A stretch of 64,000 nucleotides of DNA from Xanthostigma xanthostigma (GCA_963575645.1 OY754467.1:24883001-24947000); one strand, 5' to 3'; numbered from the stretch's first letter, positions 44,366 to 56,496 are shown. The notes: generated by a model from the sequence alone, not told the origin. Program-made: numbers and translations.

Positions 44366-45102
44366 TATTCCGAAATTCCTCACCGTTTTTGTCAAATATG
44401 TTTTTTTTTTCAATTACTCATAAAATTCTTATCAGATTGATTTTTTTGTAATAAATTATTTTCTTAGGTTAAAAAAACTGCGTCGATTTCCGCACACCGC
44501 ATCAAAATCGGTTCATTAGTAAAAAGTGTTTTTTTTTTTGAGCTCGAAGAGCTAAAAAATAAACTTTTTGCTATATTTTATATATTTTTGAGCATTTTTG
44601 AACTCAAAAATAGTGGGAAGTTTCAGAGATGGCCCGCAGGGTCCAACTTCCTTTCAAATTTTTAAATATTTATTCTGATTTGTAACGAATTTTTTATACT
44701 TACGAATTTTTAAATGTTTAGAATCATACAAGAAATTATTGTAAATGTCGTTTTTGACATAATGTCATTTCAAAATAAAAATATCAAATTAATTCATTAA
44801 TTTCGTATAAATCTGGAAGCTATAGTTTAGTAACGAATAGGAGTAATTTATTATTCGTAGGTAGAATTTACTATCACGTTATGCTAAAATATTGTTAAAT
44901 TAATGGATACAATAATTACAGTTAAAGAGCCAATAAACTTATTTTGAAAGGGATTTGATTAAAACTAAAACGTTGTAGAATTGTATTAAGAAAAAATCGG
45001 AGGTATTCACACAAAAATTAATAATTAAATTAAATTAAATAATTATATTAAAATATTTGTTTAATGTCTGATTATATTCTTCAATAAATAAAATATTCGA
45101 CT
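44366..45102. other. No gene seen; repeat traces
   Basis: Contains a GCGTCGATTTCCGCACACCGC block like that at 43240 and a GGAAGTTTCAGAGATGGCCC block of repeat character. No coding support. Confidence 0.4.
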
Positions 45103-45375
45103 CTTTTTGACAATATATTAAAAATTAATAGACCAATTGACGTTTCAATCAAGATTTGGTTATTCCTCAGAATAATACTATAACTATAAAAATATTTAAA
45201 AAAATGATAGGTTGTTATTTTTTCATAAAAAATGTTGATATTGAAAATTTAACCATAACATTTTTAATTTATTACAGACTAATTATACAATATTTTTTTT
45301 ATATTTTTTATTTTTAGTTCAAGTATTATTCTGAGGAAGAACCAAATACTGATCGAAACGTCGACTGATTTATTA
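45103..45375. mobile_element. Palindromic element related to 13044-13395
   Basis: Begins TCTTCAATAAATAAAATATTCG and has inverted GACGTTTC...TCCTCAGAATAATA / ATTATTCTGAGGA...GAAACGTCGAC arms. The arms are more diverged than at 13044. Each arm holds the CTGAGGA - stem - GAAAC(GTC) motif (45139-45170 on minus, 45331-45362 on plus). It lies just beyond a Penelope-like remnant. Confidence 0.55.
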
Positions 45376-45473
45376 ATAATTAATTTTTAATGATAGGTAT
45401 TTGGATAAAATTCCGTGGCTAAGGATCGAAAATGAAGCAATACTGCAATTTTTTTAAACTTGCATTTAATGCT

Positions 45474-45504
45474 GACGTTTCGATACGTTTTGTATCATCT
45501 TCAG
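45474..45504 (-). other. Hammerhead-like motif downstream of the Penelope ORF
   Basis: Minus-strand order: CTGAAGA, one base, GATAC-loop-GTATC as stem II, GAAAC, GTC. Both core boxes are intact. The extra base and short stem III differ from the textbook hammerhead, so it is a candidate only. Confidence 0.45.
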
Positions 45505-45844
45505 AGTTTTCTGTAATTATATTTTCTTTGTTATAAATTGTTTTAAATTGTTATTACGTGGATATTAATGTTAGAAACTTACCAAATGCTGTCACATGTC
45601 ATCAGTTTATTGTTGTTGAGGGATTGAGAACATGGTGTCACTCAACTTGCTAATTGTTATTGCTATTTTTTATATTTTTAATAGTAGATACTGGTTAATG
45701 TTAATATTTTAAAATTGTTAGTTTCTTTTAAATGTAAAATTATTGTAACAAATTTAAAACAAATGAAGTAACCTTTCTTATATTGTGCTGTGAATAAAAC
45801 TGAACTAATAGATATACGAAACGGACAACATTTGTTAAGTTTAA

Positions 45845-46125
45845 ACAAGATACATTTTACAAGGCTATTGATATTTTGTCAATTAATTAAGTTTTTAATA
45901 AATACCATTTCTAGAAAAATACGTTTGAAATTATTGGGTTCTTGGATTAAAATAGTGGAATTTTTTAAATAAAAATTATGTTTGTTGTCAAAACTATATT
46001 GTACTAATGATGTAAGATTAGAATTAGGACAGGCATATTTTTTGTTAAAATCATAATTACGTTGTTTTAAGCGGAGGGACAGAAATTGAGAAGTTTGACC
46101 TATATAATAGGTAGCATTATATAGT
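45845..46125 (-). pseudogene. Penelope GIY-YIG endonuclease
   Basis: Minus-strand reading: ATYYIGQTSQFLSLRLKQRN, then SLVQYSFDNKHNFYLKNSTI, ILIQEPNNFKRIFLEMVFIK and NLIN before a TGA at 45879. The (Y/G)-Y-(V/I)-G-Q-T start, the R-L-x-Q/H helix, the A/V-x-(H/Y)-x-F-D-x-x-H segment and the E-x-x-x-x-x-R-x-x-x-E-M-x-x-I-K segment are those of the endonuclease of Penelope-like elements. It would nick target DNA. The first part of the domain and the zinc-finger-like cysteines are lost at about 46127. Confidence 0.8.
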
Positions 46126-46127
46126 CA

Positions 46128-46896
46128 GAGTGCCCGTCGGCAAAAAATTCATTGATACATACTCTCCCCAAACTTTGTATATGGCTTCATTAGGCCTAGT
46201 CTGACACCTATTTCCTCTATGACTTTTCTTGATTTTGGGGCGTTTTCTCTCTAAAATTTCCGAAAGATGTCGTTTGTAAAAATTTAAAGATACGCACACA
46301 CGTTCATGGCTTATATGTGTGTAGTGTCTGTGAAGTTAAACAACTTTCGTAACTATGGCGAAAACAGGTGAAAAAAACTGAAGTTTTCCCAGGTAGATAA
46401 CAGCGCCATCTCGCGTGCACCAGAAAACGGTCCGTCTCGAAACACAGAAATTATAGAAAGGTAGGTCTCCTGAATACAGACTTCATGAATATAAGCAAGG
46501 GTACATAAGACAAAAACATCGAAACAAGATTATGTTGACTATAAACATTTTTAACAATAAATAATCAAAATTCGAATGTTGGCACAAATTCATAACATAA
46601 TTGTACTGATTGCTTACATTTTGAGTGTCTGTTCTCCAATTGATTGCAATGGTTTTTCCAATAAAACACATTCATATTGCGTTTCATCCAATTCGAATCT
46701 TTATCTAATATTATGACTTCATTGAATAAAAGTTTTGTTCAGTGTCGAAATGATAAGATGACAACGCCGCCTTATTTATCATTTAATAAAATTATATTTC
46801 AACAGTCCATTTTGTGCTAATATATTCTATTCTTTAATAACTGTTTTGTTTGTCCCACAGAGAACTGAGTACATTGACAGGGCATTTTATAAATAG
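46128..46896. other. No gene seen
   Basis: AT-rich sequence with short chance frames. The start (GTGCCCGTCGGCAAAA) marks the breakpoint of the Penelope-like remnant. Confidence 0.4.
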
Positions 46897-47080
46897 CTAG
46901 TGGTCCGTTCCGGTTTCGCCCAGGTGCAAAAGAACAAATGGGGAGGGGGCATGAGTACGCACGTACATCTTAGTTTATCGAGATTAATGTTGTGTTCAAA
47001 TTTCATGATGATCGGAATTACCGTTCAAAAGTTTTTGTCGGACGGACAAATTTTGAGATATATTGTATTAATATCAGAAT
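46897..47080 (-). mobile_element. Helitron-like 3' end region, diverged
   Basis: CTAGTGGTCCGTTCCGGTTT and CAGGTGCAAAAGAACAAATG parallel the terminus at 32320, with an imperfect hairpin. The following ATTTCATGATGATCGGAATTACCG is typical non-coding tail sequence of insect repeats. Confidence 0.45.
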
Positions 47081-47487
47081 ATTAGAACTATACTGTATAA
47101 ACATTTACTAATATGATAGAAAAACATAATTTTTCGATGACAGACATATTTTTATGCACAGACATCATAAATTTTATATTGGAAAAATATAAATAAAATG
47201 GGAGGTGTTATGAGATGCCAGCGATTGAACTTGATATATTTTATCTCATGCATGGATTGTGTACATTCAAAAATAAGATCTGACAAAAACCAATGAGTTA
47301 CGAAACGTATTTTTATGAAAAACAAATTTATAAAAGATGTGCCAGACATTAGTTTACAAAAATTGTAAGGCAAACCTATTTTTTTCAAAAAGAATAGATT
47401 ATTTAACGAAAATAATAAAAATTTCTATCAGGTGTTTAAAAAAAACTTTTTAAGGTAATTTAAAAAGTTCATTAAAGACATATTTTT
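47081..47487. other. No gene seen
   Basis: AT-rich spacer without recognised features. Confidence 0.4.
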
Positions 47488-47870
47488 TTAGGCGCGAATA
47501 GCGTAAGCTAAAGCGCCTATATGTACTCGCTTTGTCTGTGAATCTGTGAATCTGTGAGTCACGCTTTTTGTATCCAGCGTACAGCCCAAACGCCTTAACC
47601 GATTTTAAAAAACTTTTTTTTGTTCGATTCGTCTCCGGGTAACTTAAATCCTAACGTCGCCCGATTTTTGAATTTTTGTCCCAGAGGGGAGAAAATTAGG
47701 AAAAAAAAAGTTTTTTGCTTATTTCTCGCTCAATTTAAATCAGATCGGTTTGAAACCAGTCTTAAACGAAAGAGGAGAACATTTTACATATATTTCGTGT
47801 AACAGAATTTGCCCAAACAGTTTTTTTATCCCGATTTATATAGAAATAAATTCATTTTATACATAATTAT
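47488..47870 (-). mobile_element. Family A end module (copy A11)
   Basis: TTAGGCGCGAATAGCGTAAG, AAGCGCCTATATGTACTCGC, TTTGTCTGTGAATCTG (a short extra copy of GAATCTGTG is present) and CGCCTTAACCGATTTT match the ends at 29262 and 34007. The copy stops before the tandem units. Confidence 0.65.
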
Positions 47871-47984
47871 ATAGAAATGAATTCAATTTAATTGTTGCAC
47901 GGTTTAACATGACAATTTAAAATACGAGCACCAAGGTAATTTGAAATAGAAAGGATTGATTTTTTTTTAAGTTGGACTAAGTCT

Positions 47985-49797
47985 AAACCAATTCTGAAAA
48001 TTTTAGGGGGGGTTGCCCGATTATTTATATAAATAAATGACTTCAAAAGTAGGCATATTTAACATTGGCTTTATGGTAAAACGGTAGATGGATGATATGT
48101 TTTCATTGATTTCTCCAAAACTAGTCGGTGGAAATTAAAAAAAAACTATTTAAATTAAAATTAAAACATTAATAAATTATTGAAAACAAAAAAACCCGTT
48201 GTGCCCGACTAATTAAAAAGATATTTAATTAAATAAATATCTTTTTAATTATAAATAAATATTAAAAAAAAGGCAAGCCTTTCATTTAAAATTGCCTTGG
48301 TAGTACTAAAATAAAAAGTTTGCATTTGTTCAAAAACGAATGCCATTATAAATATTGGTAAAATGCAACGCCTTCTGAGTTAACAATTTGAATAACTAAT
48401 TTAGAACATAAAACTTTGACAGTTGCAAACGTCATTTTTGACATTTCTTACCATTCCGACACAACGGATGATCGGATTGTAACCAAATTTTGGGAGGATG
48501 TTTGATATGCAAATATAAAGTGATCTATTGTTTTTTGGGGAACATCGGCGCATGCGCAAAAGAGTATATCTTTTATAATGTTGTTTTATAAAATAATAAT
48601 ATAGTTTTTATAACGGCTTATTATTCTGCATATTTTACTAGAAATTTTTGTAATTTTTTTTGGGGATAATCGGCGCATGCGCAAAAGATATTATATGCTA
48701 TGATGTTTTTTATATAATAATAGTAAACTTTTCATAACGGATTATTATTCTATATGTTTTACAAGAAAGTTTTGTAATTTATTTTTCGGGAAAATCGGCG
48801 CATGCGCAACAGAGAAAGAAGTACCTACCTTTCAATGTTGTTTTTTTTTTATAATTATGATATACTTACATGTCATAACAGTTTATTAGCCTGTATATTT
48901 TTACAAGATAGTCATGAAAAAATGTGTTTTTCTAAATTTGTACTTAGTTTCAGAAATATTTTGAAAATAAAAAAAATCTAATGTTAGTTTGTTCCGTAGA
49001 TGTTAGTTAGGTATTTGACAAGCATTCTTTGTTTATTTTTAACATCATAACGTGATAACATATAGAAAACCATGAACACGAACAGCAAATTTTATAATAT
49101 TTAGTGGTAACTATATACGCGTTACTATACGCGTTAACGGAAATTTTATTTTCTTTGTTATTATATGTCAAATGTCAATATTATAATTTATTAGTTGGAA
49201 AGGCCCCATAATCTAATTGCTGCATTTTGTTCGACTAGATTAAATTAACTAAAGCTTTGAAATTTCACACACAGCAAGTCTGGTGACAATGTATATATCC
49301 AATATGGCGGATGCCCCAAGATGACGGAATACCTTTTCCTTCTCAACCATCTTGAATAAAATAATCAAATAATTTTTATAATTTAATGTCATAATAGTTA
49401 AAATTTTGAAAGACTATAAAAACAAGAAAAATAAAATACTAATAAAAAGAAAGTTTTTATTGAAATGTACCAAAAAGAAAATATAATTTTTATAATTTAG
49501 GGTCACAATTATATTATTGATTGTGACTAATAAACGATCATAGAGTTTACAGCTAACGCTTTTATATTTATGAACCTAAATTAATTATTAATAAATTATT
49601 AAAATGATTTTTTCCTTTCTGTGTTTCAATACTTTCAACTGTTATTTTTTTATTAGATTAAGTTAATTAAATTATATTATTAAGCTCAAAGTGTCGTTAA
49701 AAATATACATCAATTTTCGAACATAACGTTGGGGTATATTATGTAAAATTCGCGCCTTGTAATTCTTGAATTACTTGTGTCTTCAGACAATATTTTT
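47985..49797 (-). mobile_element. Family A copy A12, near full length
   Basis: Inverse of copy A2 over its whole length: starts GGACTAAGTCTAAACC, has the AAAAAGATATTTAATTAAAT hairpin, the ATGATCGGATTG module, three GGCGCATGCGCA units (about 48545, 48680, 48800), TAACATAACGTGATAAC, the left part, and ends GTGTCTTCAGAC. The two copies define the element at about 1.75-1.8 kb. Confidence 0.75.
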
Positions 49798-50394
49798 TTG
49801 GTCTATTCTTGTTTAATAAAATTATTTAATGAAATTTTCAATTACAATGACAAGTTAAATTCGGATTGAATTTTTTTGCCGAAATCAGTTCAGGACTGAT
49901 TATGAAAACCCATATTACCAGGCACTAACCTTGTCTATAATTGTTTAAAATAATTGTTTTTTATAAACGTAAGAAAAAAGTATCTGTTTTATAGGGGATA
50001 GTTTAAATAAAAAATTATGACTGAAATATTCTGCATGGTTGAAATAAAACAATACGAGAAAAAATCTTTTGTTCATAATATATACAAAATGCAAATATAA
50101 ACGTGAATGTCCGTAATTTTTAGAATAATTTTTTGTCGTTATTTATACTCTTTATGTATTTTATTTTATCAATATTTTTATGCTGATTGATATCTGTTTT
50201 TTGACTCAATAGAGCACACAGACAATAAAACAATAACTGGAAAATGCTGGTTGTTTGCTCCAAAACGTATAAATTATATTACAGCTGGTCACACAAAGAA
50301 GCGCTAAGTGGTGATTATTTGAACCCGAATTTTTCTCTCTTAAGTGAATAACATTAATTCCAAAATAAAAATAAATTACCCATATCAGAAATAT
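49798..50394. other. No gene seen
   Basis: AT-rich sequence. Its last part may already be decayed Penelope sequence. Confidence 0.35.
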
Positions 50395-50900
50395 TTTAAA
50401 TTAATGGTTACCCAAAAAGTTTTATTAATAATATATTTAACAATTCAGAAAAAGATTTAATATTCTCAATAAAAATGAAAATAGATCACTAGTTGACAAT
50501 GAATTAGTATTTTGTTCAATTATTTATATCAAACGGCTTCGGAAAATATTGTAAAACTATTTAATATATTAAAAACAGTAAAAATAAAACCTAAAATACA
50601 ATTTATAAACATTGTTATTCTAAATTAAGAGATAAAATTTTACCATATAATAAGAGCAACGTAAAAATCAAATCAACTGTAATAATTGCAAAGATGTCTA
50701 CATTGGACAAAGAGTCCATCACTTAAAAAATAGAATTAATAATCATAAATATGATGTGAACAGAGTTTTTAAATATAAATCAATATATTAACAAAATTGA
50801 AGAAAAAACGAACTTAGTTTGTGTTTTGATAAACACCACACATCAACTTCGACATCAACGGCTTAGTAGAAGAATGTCGATCTCGAAAATATAACCTGTA
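50395..50900 (+). pseudogene. Second Penelope-like remnant (RT end, linker, GIY-YIG)
   Basis: Broken frames on the plus strand read NGYPKSFINNIFNNS (end of the reverse transcriptase region), ENIVKLFNILKTVKIKPK (linker), RDKILPYNKSNV, then INCNNCKDVYIGQ and HLKNRINNHKYDV (C-x-x-C knuckle and GIY-YIG start), and finally NFDINGLVEECRSRKYNL. The C-x-x-C followed by (D/V)-Y-I-G-Q is diagnostic of Penelope-like endonucleases. At least three frameshifts and several stops are present. The endonuclease is more complete at its N-terminus than the copy at 45845. Confidence 0.75.
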
Positions 50901-51554
50901 ATCGGATATGACCCTTTTTAGGATTCTGTAGAAACTAGGAACCGGTAGGTATAGTTTCGTTCAGTCGTCTATTCGTATGTGATAGCTGACCCAATTCTCA
51001 CCCTATCAGTTATACGGTATATCTATTTACATGAAATTTGACAAAAAGACATAGATTAATACCTAAAATGCAATAAATAATGTTACCATTTAAAAATGAA
51101 AATGTACAAAACTGCCCAATCTAGGGGAAGGTTTAAGCAGGCCTGGGGCAGTTTTGAAAACTAAGTATAAATGAAAGATTCTTTTTACTATTAAAATAAT
51201 ATATTTATTTGGCATGTAACAAGTAAGATATTTAACAAAACATATTTGTACGCTTATAAATGTCTTATTAACCCATTTTATAAATGGAAAAGTCAAACTT
51301 AAAAACTAAAAGTCCAGAAGTCCGGGAAGTGTTTGCTGCTTGAGTTGGGCTTGGCAGTTTACAAATTATGTCAATAATTCTCACAGGCCAGCAATCCTCT
51401 TTTTCAGGAAAGAAGAACGTATAAACTCTCGCTTTTTTCTTCAGAAAACTAACTGTGTACAAATTGCCAACATTATTTTCTATGCGCCCCACTAAAGTCA
51501 ATGTAGACTGGTGATTTTGTATTGAGCAATTTGCCAAAATGTAATCGCCTGGAC
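50901..51554. other. No gene seen
   Basis: Contains chance frames on the minus strand (51090-51537) without recognisable domains. Confidence 0.4.
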
Positions 51555-52075
51555 ATATTTAGATTCAGAGAAATATCTAAAAAACCGTGTTTTTCGTTTT
51601 TAATTTTTTTCTCCTGCAAAAATATTTTTTTTCATGAAATTTTCAGGAGACTTATTTTTCTATCTCCTAAATAAGCTGTAATTTTTTCGAATAAAAAAAT
51701 TAATTTTCCAATGTAATATTAACAAAAAAACCGAAAAATTACCCCTAACTTCAACCTAAAAAAGTAATGTAAAAATTTCAGATTTTCAAAAATCATAGTA
51801 TGGGGTTTTCTTCGTTAAATGTCTAATTTCAGATGGTGTATACACCATCTGAAAGAAGAAAACCCCATACTAGGATTTTTGAAAATCTGAAATTTTTACA
51901 TTATATTTATATTACATTGGCAAATTAATTTTTTATTCAAAAAAATTACAGCTTATTTAGGACATAGAAAGGTAAGTCTCCTGAAATTTCTTGAAAAAAA
52001 AATCATTTTTGTAGGAGAAAAAAATTAAAAACGAAAAATACGGTTTTTTCGATATTTCTCTGAATCTTTGAGGTT
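51555..52075. mobile_element. Foldback element, arms about 260 bp
   Basis: TCAGAGAAATATC, CGTTTTTAATTTTTTTCTCC, CAGGAGACTTA, AATAAGCTGTAATTTTTTCG and CATAGTATGGGGTTTTCTTC are each matched in inverse to the right of a centre at GGTGTATACACC (about 51838-51849). The right arm has small indels. No coding sequence. Confidence 0.75.
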
Positions 52076-53335
52076 ATGTGAAAAAATTATATTTATAAAA
52101 GTTGTAGATCCTTTCAATACCTACAACATTGCCAACATTTTTTGATTGGAGGTCAACTTTCGCCGGAAATAACGAAAAACCGCGTTTGACCCCTAAAACG
52201 CGCCCCCCGCAGTCTTCCGGCTCTTTACGTATTTGAATTTTTGGTTTATATATTTCTGACGGCAGTTTCTTCCCTTTCTCATCATTCGTTTCCTGTTATT
52301 AATTTTGTCCCTTTTTCACTTGATTTTGGGCTAACTGCACTAGTCTATGGTTATTAGATGACTAAAGATACAATTGATTCGTTACACTGTAAACAAATAA
52401 AAAATATTACTATAATAAATTAAAATTTACTTACGTGTTACAAAATAAAATATCGGCGGAGCACATCCAAAATAACGAAAGTTTATAACTTGGTTTCTTG
52501 TGATTTATTGGCAACCTGACGTTTGACAGTTGAACCTCTCAGTGTTGCCACGTTAAAAACACTTTTATTACCAGCATTACATAGATTATTTCTTTTATTT
52601 TTGCAATGTTCAAAGCCGCCACTGTTCAAAGCTACCTCCCTCTCCCCTATGTTTTCAAAGTCGTTGACAAAGCTTTCAGATTTTTTTCGATAGAAATTAG
52701 AAAGGTTCTAATTAAAAAAATATCGATACAAAATAGTTGAAAAAATCTTGAATATAGCCTATTGTAATTAGTACTTTCAATGAAAATTGTAACGAATTTG
52801 CATTGTACCAAAGATAGTTTATGGAAAGAAACGGTCAACAGGTAGAAATTTTTGGTATTTACCTAGTTGTTGCGGGCATTGATTCTTTGGTAAAATATAA
52901 ATCACATGAGCCTATTCTGATTAAAATTGACCATCTCAATTTTAAGGAAAACGACATTGTTTAAGAATGTATGTGAGGTATCTAAAATCACCGAGAAATG
53001 AATGAAATTTTGTCAACTTATTTCCTAATAATATATCTGGAATAAGTACCCAAAATTTCAGAACAGATTACTAACTTGTTTAAAAAATTTATAAATATGA
53101 AATTCGCATAAGCTCTATTCGTAGTCTAATAGCGGTAAAACACACTGAAATATTACTGAGAAAAATCGACATTTTTAAAATATGTTTTTTAATTGGTGCG
53201 TGCGCAAAAAATATGGGGCTGACATAGCGGCTATTTAAGCTATACAATAAGGGCAAATTATATTTTTAACATTACAAACTCGCAAGTTTCATATGGAATA
53301 ATAATATGGAAAGTGTTTTTGATACGTTTTAGCCA
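52076..53335. other. No gene seen
   Basis: About 1.2 kb. A GCGTTTGACCCCTAAAACGC block near 52175 has repeat character. The rest is AT-rich. Confidence 0.4.
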
Positions 53336-53584
53336 TGTTTATATAAACAAAAAGTCGATGACGACGTAGAATTTTACGAAATAAAAAATAACTCAAGCAC
53401 CACGCAGGAGATTTGCGCAAGTAAATTATGTGAAATGGCATCATCCTTGTCGTTTGTTGACATTTATATAGACGAAAATGATGTACCAGAATCAAAACTC
53501 CCACATTCCGTTATTTCTGTAAATAGTGTGGCAAAATTAAAGAGATTTTTAAGCTGTGTACAAAGTGCATTGAACACAATTTAA
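53336..53584 (+). CDS. Open frame of 83 codons, possible terminal exon
   Basis: The frame opens just after TTTTAG (a possible acceptor at about 53331) and ends at TAA 53582-53584. It lacks an early ATG. The reading VDDDVEFYEIKNNSSTTQEI, SKLCEMASSLSFVDIYIDEN, PESKLPHSVISVNSVAKLKR and FLSCVQSALNTI has a balanced amino acid mix unlike the chance frames around it. An AATAAA occurs at about 53840. I do not recognise it; it could be a host terminal exon or a decayed transposon protein. Confidence 0.3.
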   Translation, partial: CLYKQKVDDDVEFYEIKNNSSTTQEICASKLCEMASSLSFVDIYIDENDVPESKLPHSVISVNSVAKLKRFLSCVQSALNTI

Positions 53585-54409
53585 TATGTATCATTGGTAA
53601 AGTCTTCAACACTAATAAGTCGAATGACAAGACCATACGATTTACATAACCTCTGATTTTTTACTTTCAGCGCAGTCCATAATGTGTCATAATATTTTGG
53701 TGACTATTTTGGATTGTTTATTAAAATTATGTAATACTTGATGTATTTTCATCAATTTTGTCTTTTACCCACCGTTAACCATATTCTGTTAGCACCATTG
53801 ATTTTCGTGCATGAGTCTATAATTAAACCCTACTTTGAGAAATAAAACAATTTAGACTTTTTAAAGTTTCAAAATTCTGCGTAAAAATCGACTATTTGTT
53901 TGTAAAAATATAGCCAATACATAAGAAACACTTTCAATATTATTCTGTATCAATTTCAAACAAAGTGAATGGCTCTTTATACGTTTTAAAAATAAAATTT
54001 GCACTCATCGTTTAAATTGCCGCTTCGAAAAAATAGTCGAGCCTCCGCACATCGACGTTCAGTTTATACTAGACTCGTCTGTTCATATACGTTATAATAA
54101 ACCAAAGATTTCATTTTAATATTTATTGAAAAATAATTTTATTGTAACAGCTATGAATGTCAAAACATTTTTAATTTATTTGTACATGCGTGTTTTAATA
54201 CAATATCCACATTTACCTGTAATATTGTTAACAAAAAATGAGAACAAGGCACATAAATCACGCATTTTATAGTAGTTTTTTTATTTTTGTAAGCCTATTC
54301 AGTATCCACACTATATTTTGTATTATGCACAGGTACAGCGTGGAGCCGACTGAATTGAATCGATTAAAATACGAAGCCCGATTTTTAATATTGGCTAGCT
54401 TTGAATTTT
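53585..54409. other. No gene seen
   Basis: AT-rich sequence without supported features. Confidence 0.4.
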
Positions 54410-54785
54410 TTATTTTGCATTCCTCTCTCTCCAAATGAACAATTATCCAACATGAACCCATAACGCAAATAGTGATAAGTAATGGTACACTCTTAAAAAT
54501 TTCCGTAGTAATTTTACTACATTTGTGTAGGAAGTTTTTACGCACCACATTTTTGTAATTGTGGAACTCAGTGTTGTAATTTTACTACACAACTTATCAC
54601 AACTGAGTTTCAAATTATTACAAGTCGCAAAATTACTAATCATTTACTAGAACTATGTTTACTAATATTACTATACATTATTCTTAATTTTACTAAGCCA
54701 AATTTTTTTGCATTCCTCTCTTTCCAAATGAACAATTATCCAGCATGAGCCCATAACAAAAATAGTGATAAGTAATGGTATATAA
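54410..54785 (+). repeat. 70-bp direct repeat flanking 224 bp
   Basis: GCATTCCTCTCTCTCCAAAT...GTGATAAGTAATGGTA (54417-54486) recurs at 54711-54780 with few changes. Between them is CACTCTTAAAAATTTCCGTA and several TAGTAATTTTACTAC-like palindromic bits. A tandem duplication of about 294 bp, or an insertion followed by duplication, fits. Confidence 0.65.
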
Positions 54786-56082
54786 ATAAATGATGTTTCT
54801 CTGTATAAATTGAATCAAGTGGTGTTGAACAGTTCACGGCTCTCGAGATACTGACAAAATCGAATTAGTCTCCTATTAATTTGATATTTTCTATCATAAT
54901 ATCTATTAATTTTGCTAATAAAACTCGTCACCGATTTATTTTTATACCGTGGGAGATCAATTAACCTACAAATAATACGGAATAATGTGTAATTTACATT
55001 CTCGATTCAAAGATTTATTTTTTCAAATAAAATGACATTTCAATCTTTTTGTAAACCAATTTATATCTTAGAAATAGTTCCATTCAATAAAAACTGGTAA
55101 TTTGGCCCGCTGTAAAAATAACAGTATCAGGCATTTGATATAACATCCAATTAATGCATCCGACACGGCGTTTATCAATATCTTTCTTCATTTTCCTCTC
55201 GATGTATCATGTCTAAGGGAAAATAATTACTCGTCAGTATTGAATTGAATATACCATCTACCCCAGCTGGCAACTACAAACCTCACACACGCTAAATTCG
55301 AACAGCGTTGCCAACAAAACTTCTAAAAATTTCACTACACGTAGTCAGTCAACAGTAAGAATCTACCTGATATAATTCAGACCATGGCAAAATTTTACAG
55401 GAAAATTGATATAGGTCCCTATGAATGCTTACTAGCATTTTCTCGAAATGGCGCTTAGAATAAACTCAATAAGTTTTTTATTTGTATAATGACAAACAGT
55501 TTTCTGTGCTCATTTTTATCGCAAGATTATAATCGTTTAAAAATCATAGGCAAAAAAGCAGCGTTGTCTCCACGTTAGTGCCGTTTTTGTGATTTCACTT
55601 CGAAATTTGATTATTCTGAACACCCATGGAAAATTTGAGCAACATTTATGTAGTATTATTTTAAATTATTAATTTTAACAGGTTATACGTAATGTATATA
55701 TACGTATATATTATTTAATTTATGCGTTTTAGTGGCCTTTTTAAGGGAGGTTAATTTTTTTTAAACAATTCTTTGTCTGTTACAATTTTTTAGTGCAGAT
55801 TTTGATTGCCCTGGCAATCGAACACCGACGTGAAAAATTATACTCATTTTGAAGTGTATATAAAGATTGAAACGATAACGGTCAGTATTTTTACTGCCTA
55901 TAATTATTACCATTAGAAATTAAGTCCCTCATAAAATTCATAATAATTAACAGATCAAATAAAATTGTAAGTAATGTCCTTGCACTCATTGAACATAATT
56001 GGCAATAAAAAAGAACAAAACCAAATGCAAACACTATCTCATAATAAAATACTTTTTATTTTATTTTCTACATTAAATATTA
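54786..56082. other. No gene seen
   Basis: About 1.3 kb of AT-rich sequence. The 104-codon frame at 55974-56288 contains no recognised domain. Confidence 0.4.
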
Positions 56083-56125
56083 GGCGCGACCTCAACATAG
56101 CGATGAGCCTATACATGCTTCCGCG
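56083..56125 (-). repeat. Short TTAGGCGCGAC...AGCCTATACATG hairpin
   Basis: The block parallels the end hairpin of family A (TTAGGCGCGACACAAGC...GCGCCTATATGTA) and may be an isolated family A end. Confidence 0.35.
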
Positions 56126-56454
56126 TTATCTATTAAACTGTAAGCTGTCAATGCCATTTTGTATCACAAATGACGCCAATACCGAATCGATTTTGAAACT
56201 GTTTTATGTTCGATTCCTTTCGAGATTTAGTTTTACAGTACAGATTTCTATTTTTATTCATATCAAAAACACTTCTTTTCGCTCATAATATCTGTCTCAA
56301 CTTATGTCGGATCTATTTGATAACTGATCACTAAAAAGTGTTATTTTTTTCAATTTTTGTCTAATGTAAATTGAATGGAGACATTTTAAGGATGTATGAG
56401 GGACATCTAAAATCATCGAGAAATGAATGAAATTTTGTCAACTTTCAAAAGATT
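56126..56454. other. No gene seen
   Basis: AT-rich spacer. Confidence 0.35.
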
Positions 56455-56455
56455 A

Positions 56456-56496
<41 letters not shown>

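Larger units (their letters stand above)
45420..46127 (-). mobile_element. Penelope-like element remnant (3' part)
   Basis: On the minus strand a GIY-YIG endonuclease frame (46125 to 45879, with more homology after the stop to about 45845) is followed by about 340 bp of AT-rich sequence and then a hammerhead-like motif at 45504-45474. This order, endonuclease then terminal sequence with hammerhead motif, is that described for Penelope-like elements. The reverse transcriptase is missing. Confidence 0.7.

Noticed and set aside
55974-56288. 104-codon plus-strand frame
   Set aside because: No domain, no codon bias and no splice signals; average for chance in AT-rich DNA of this length.
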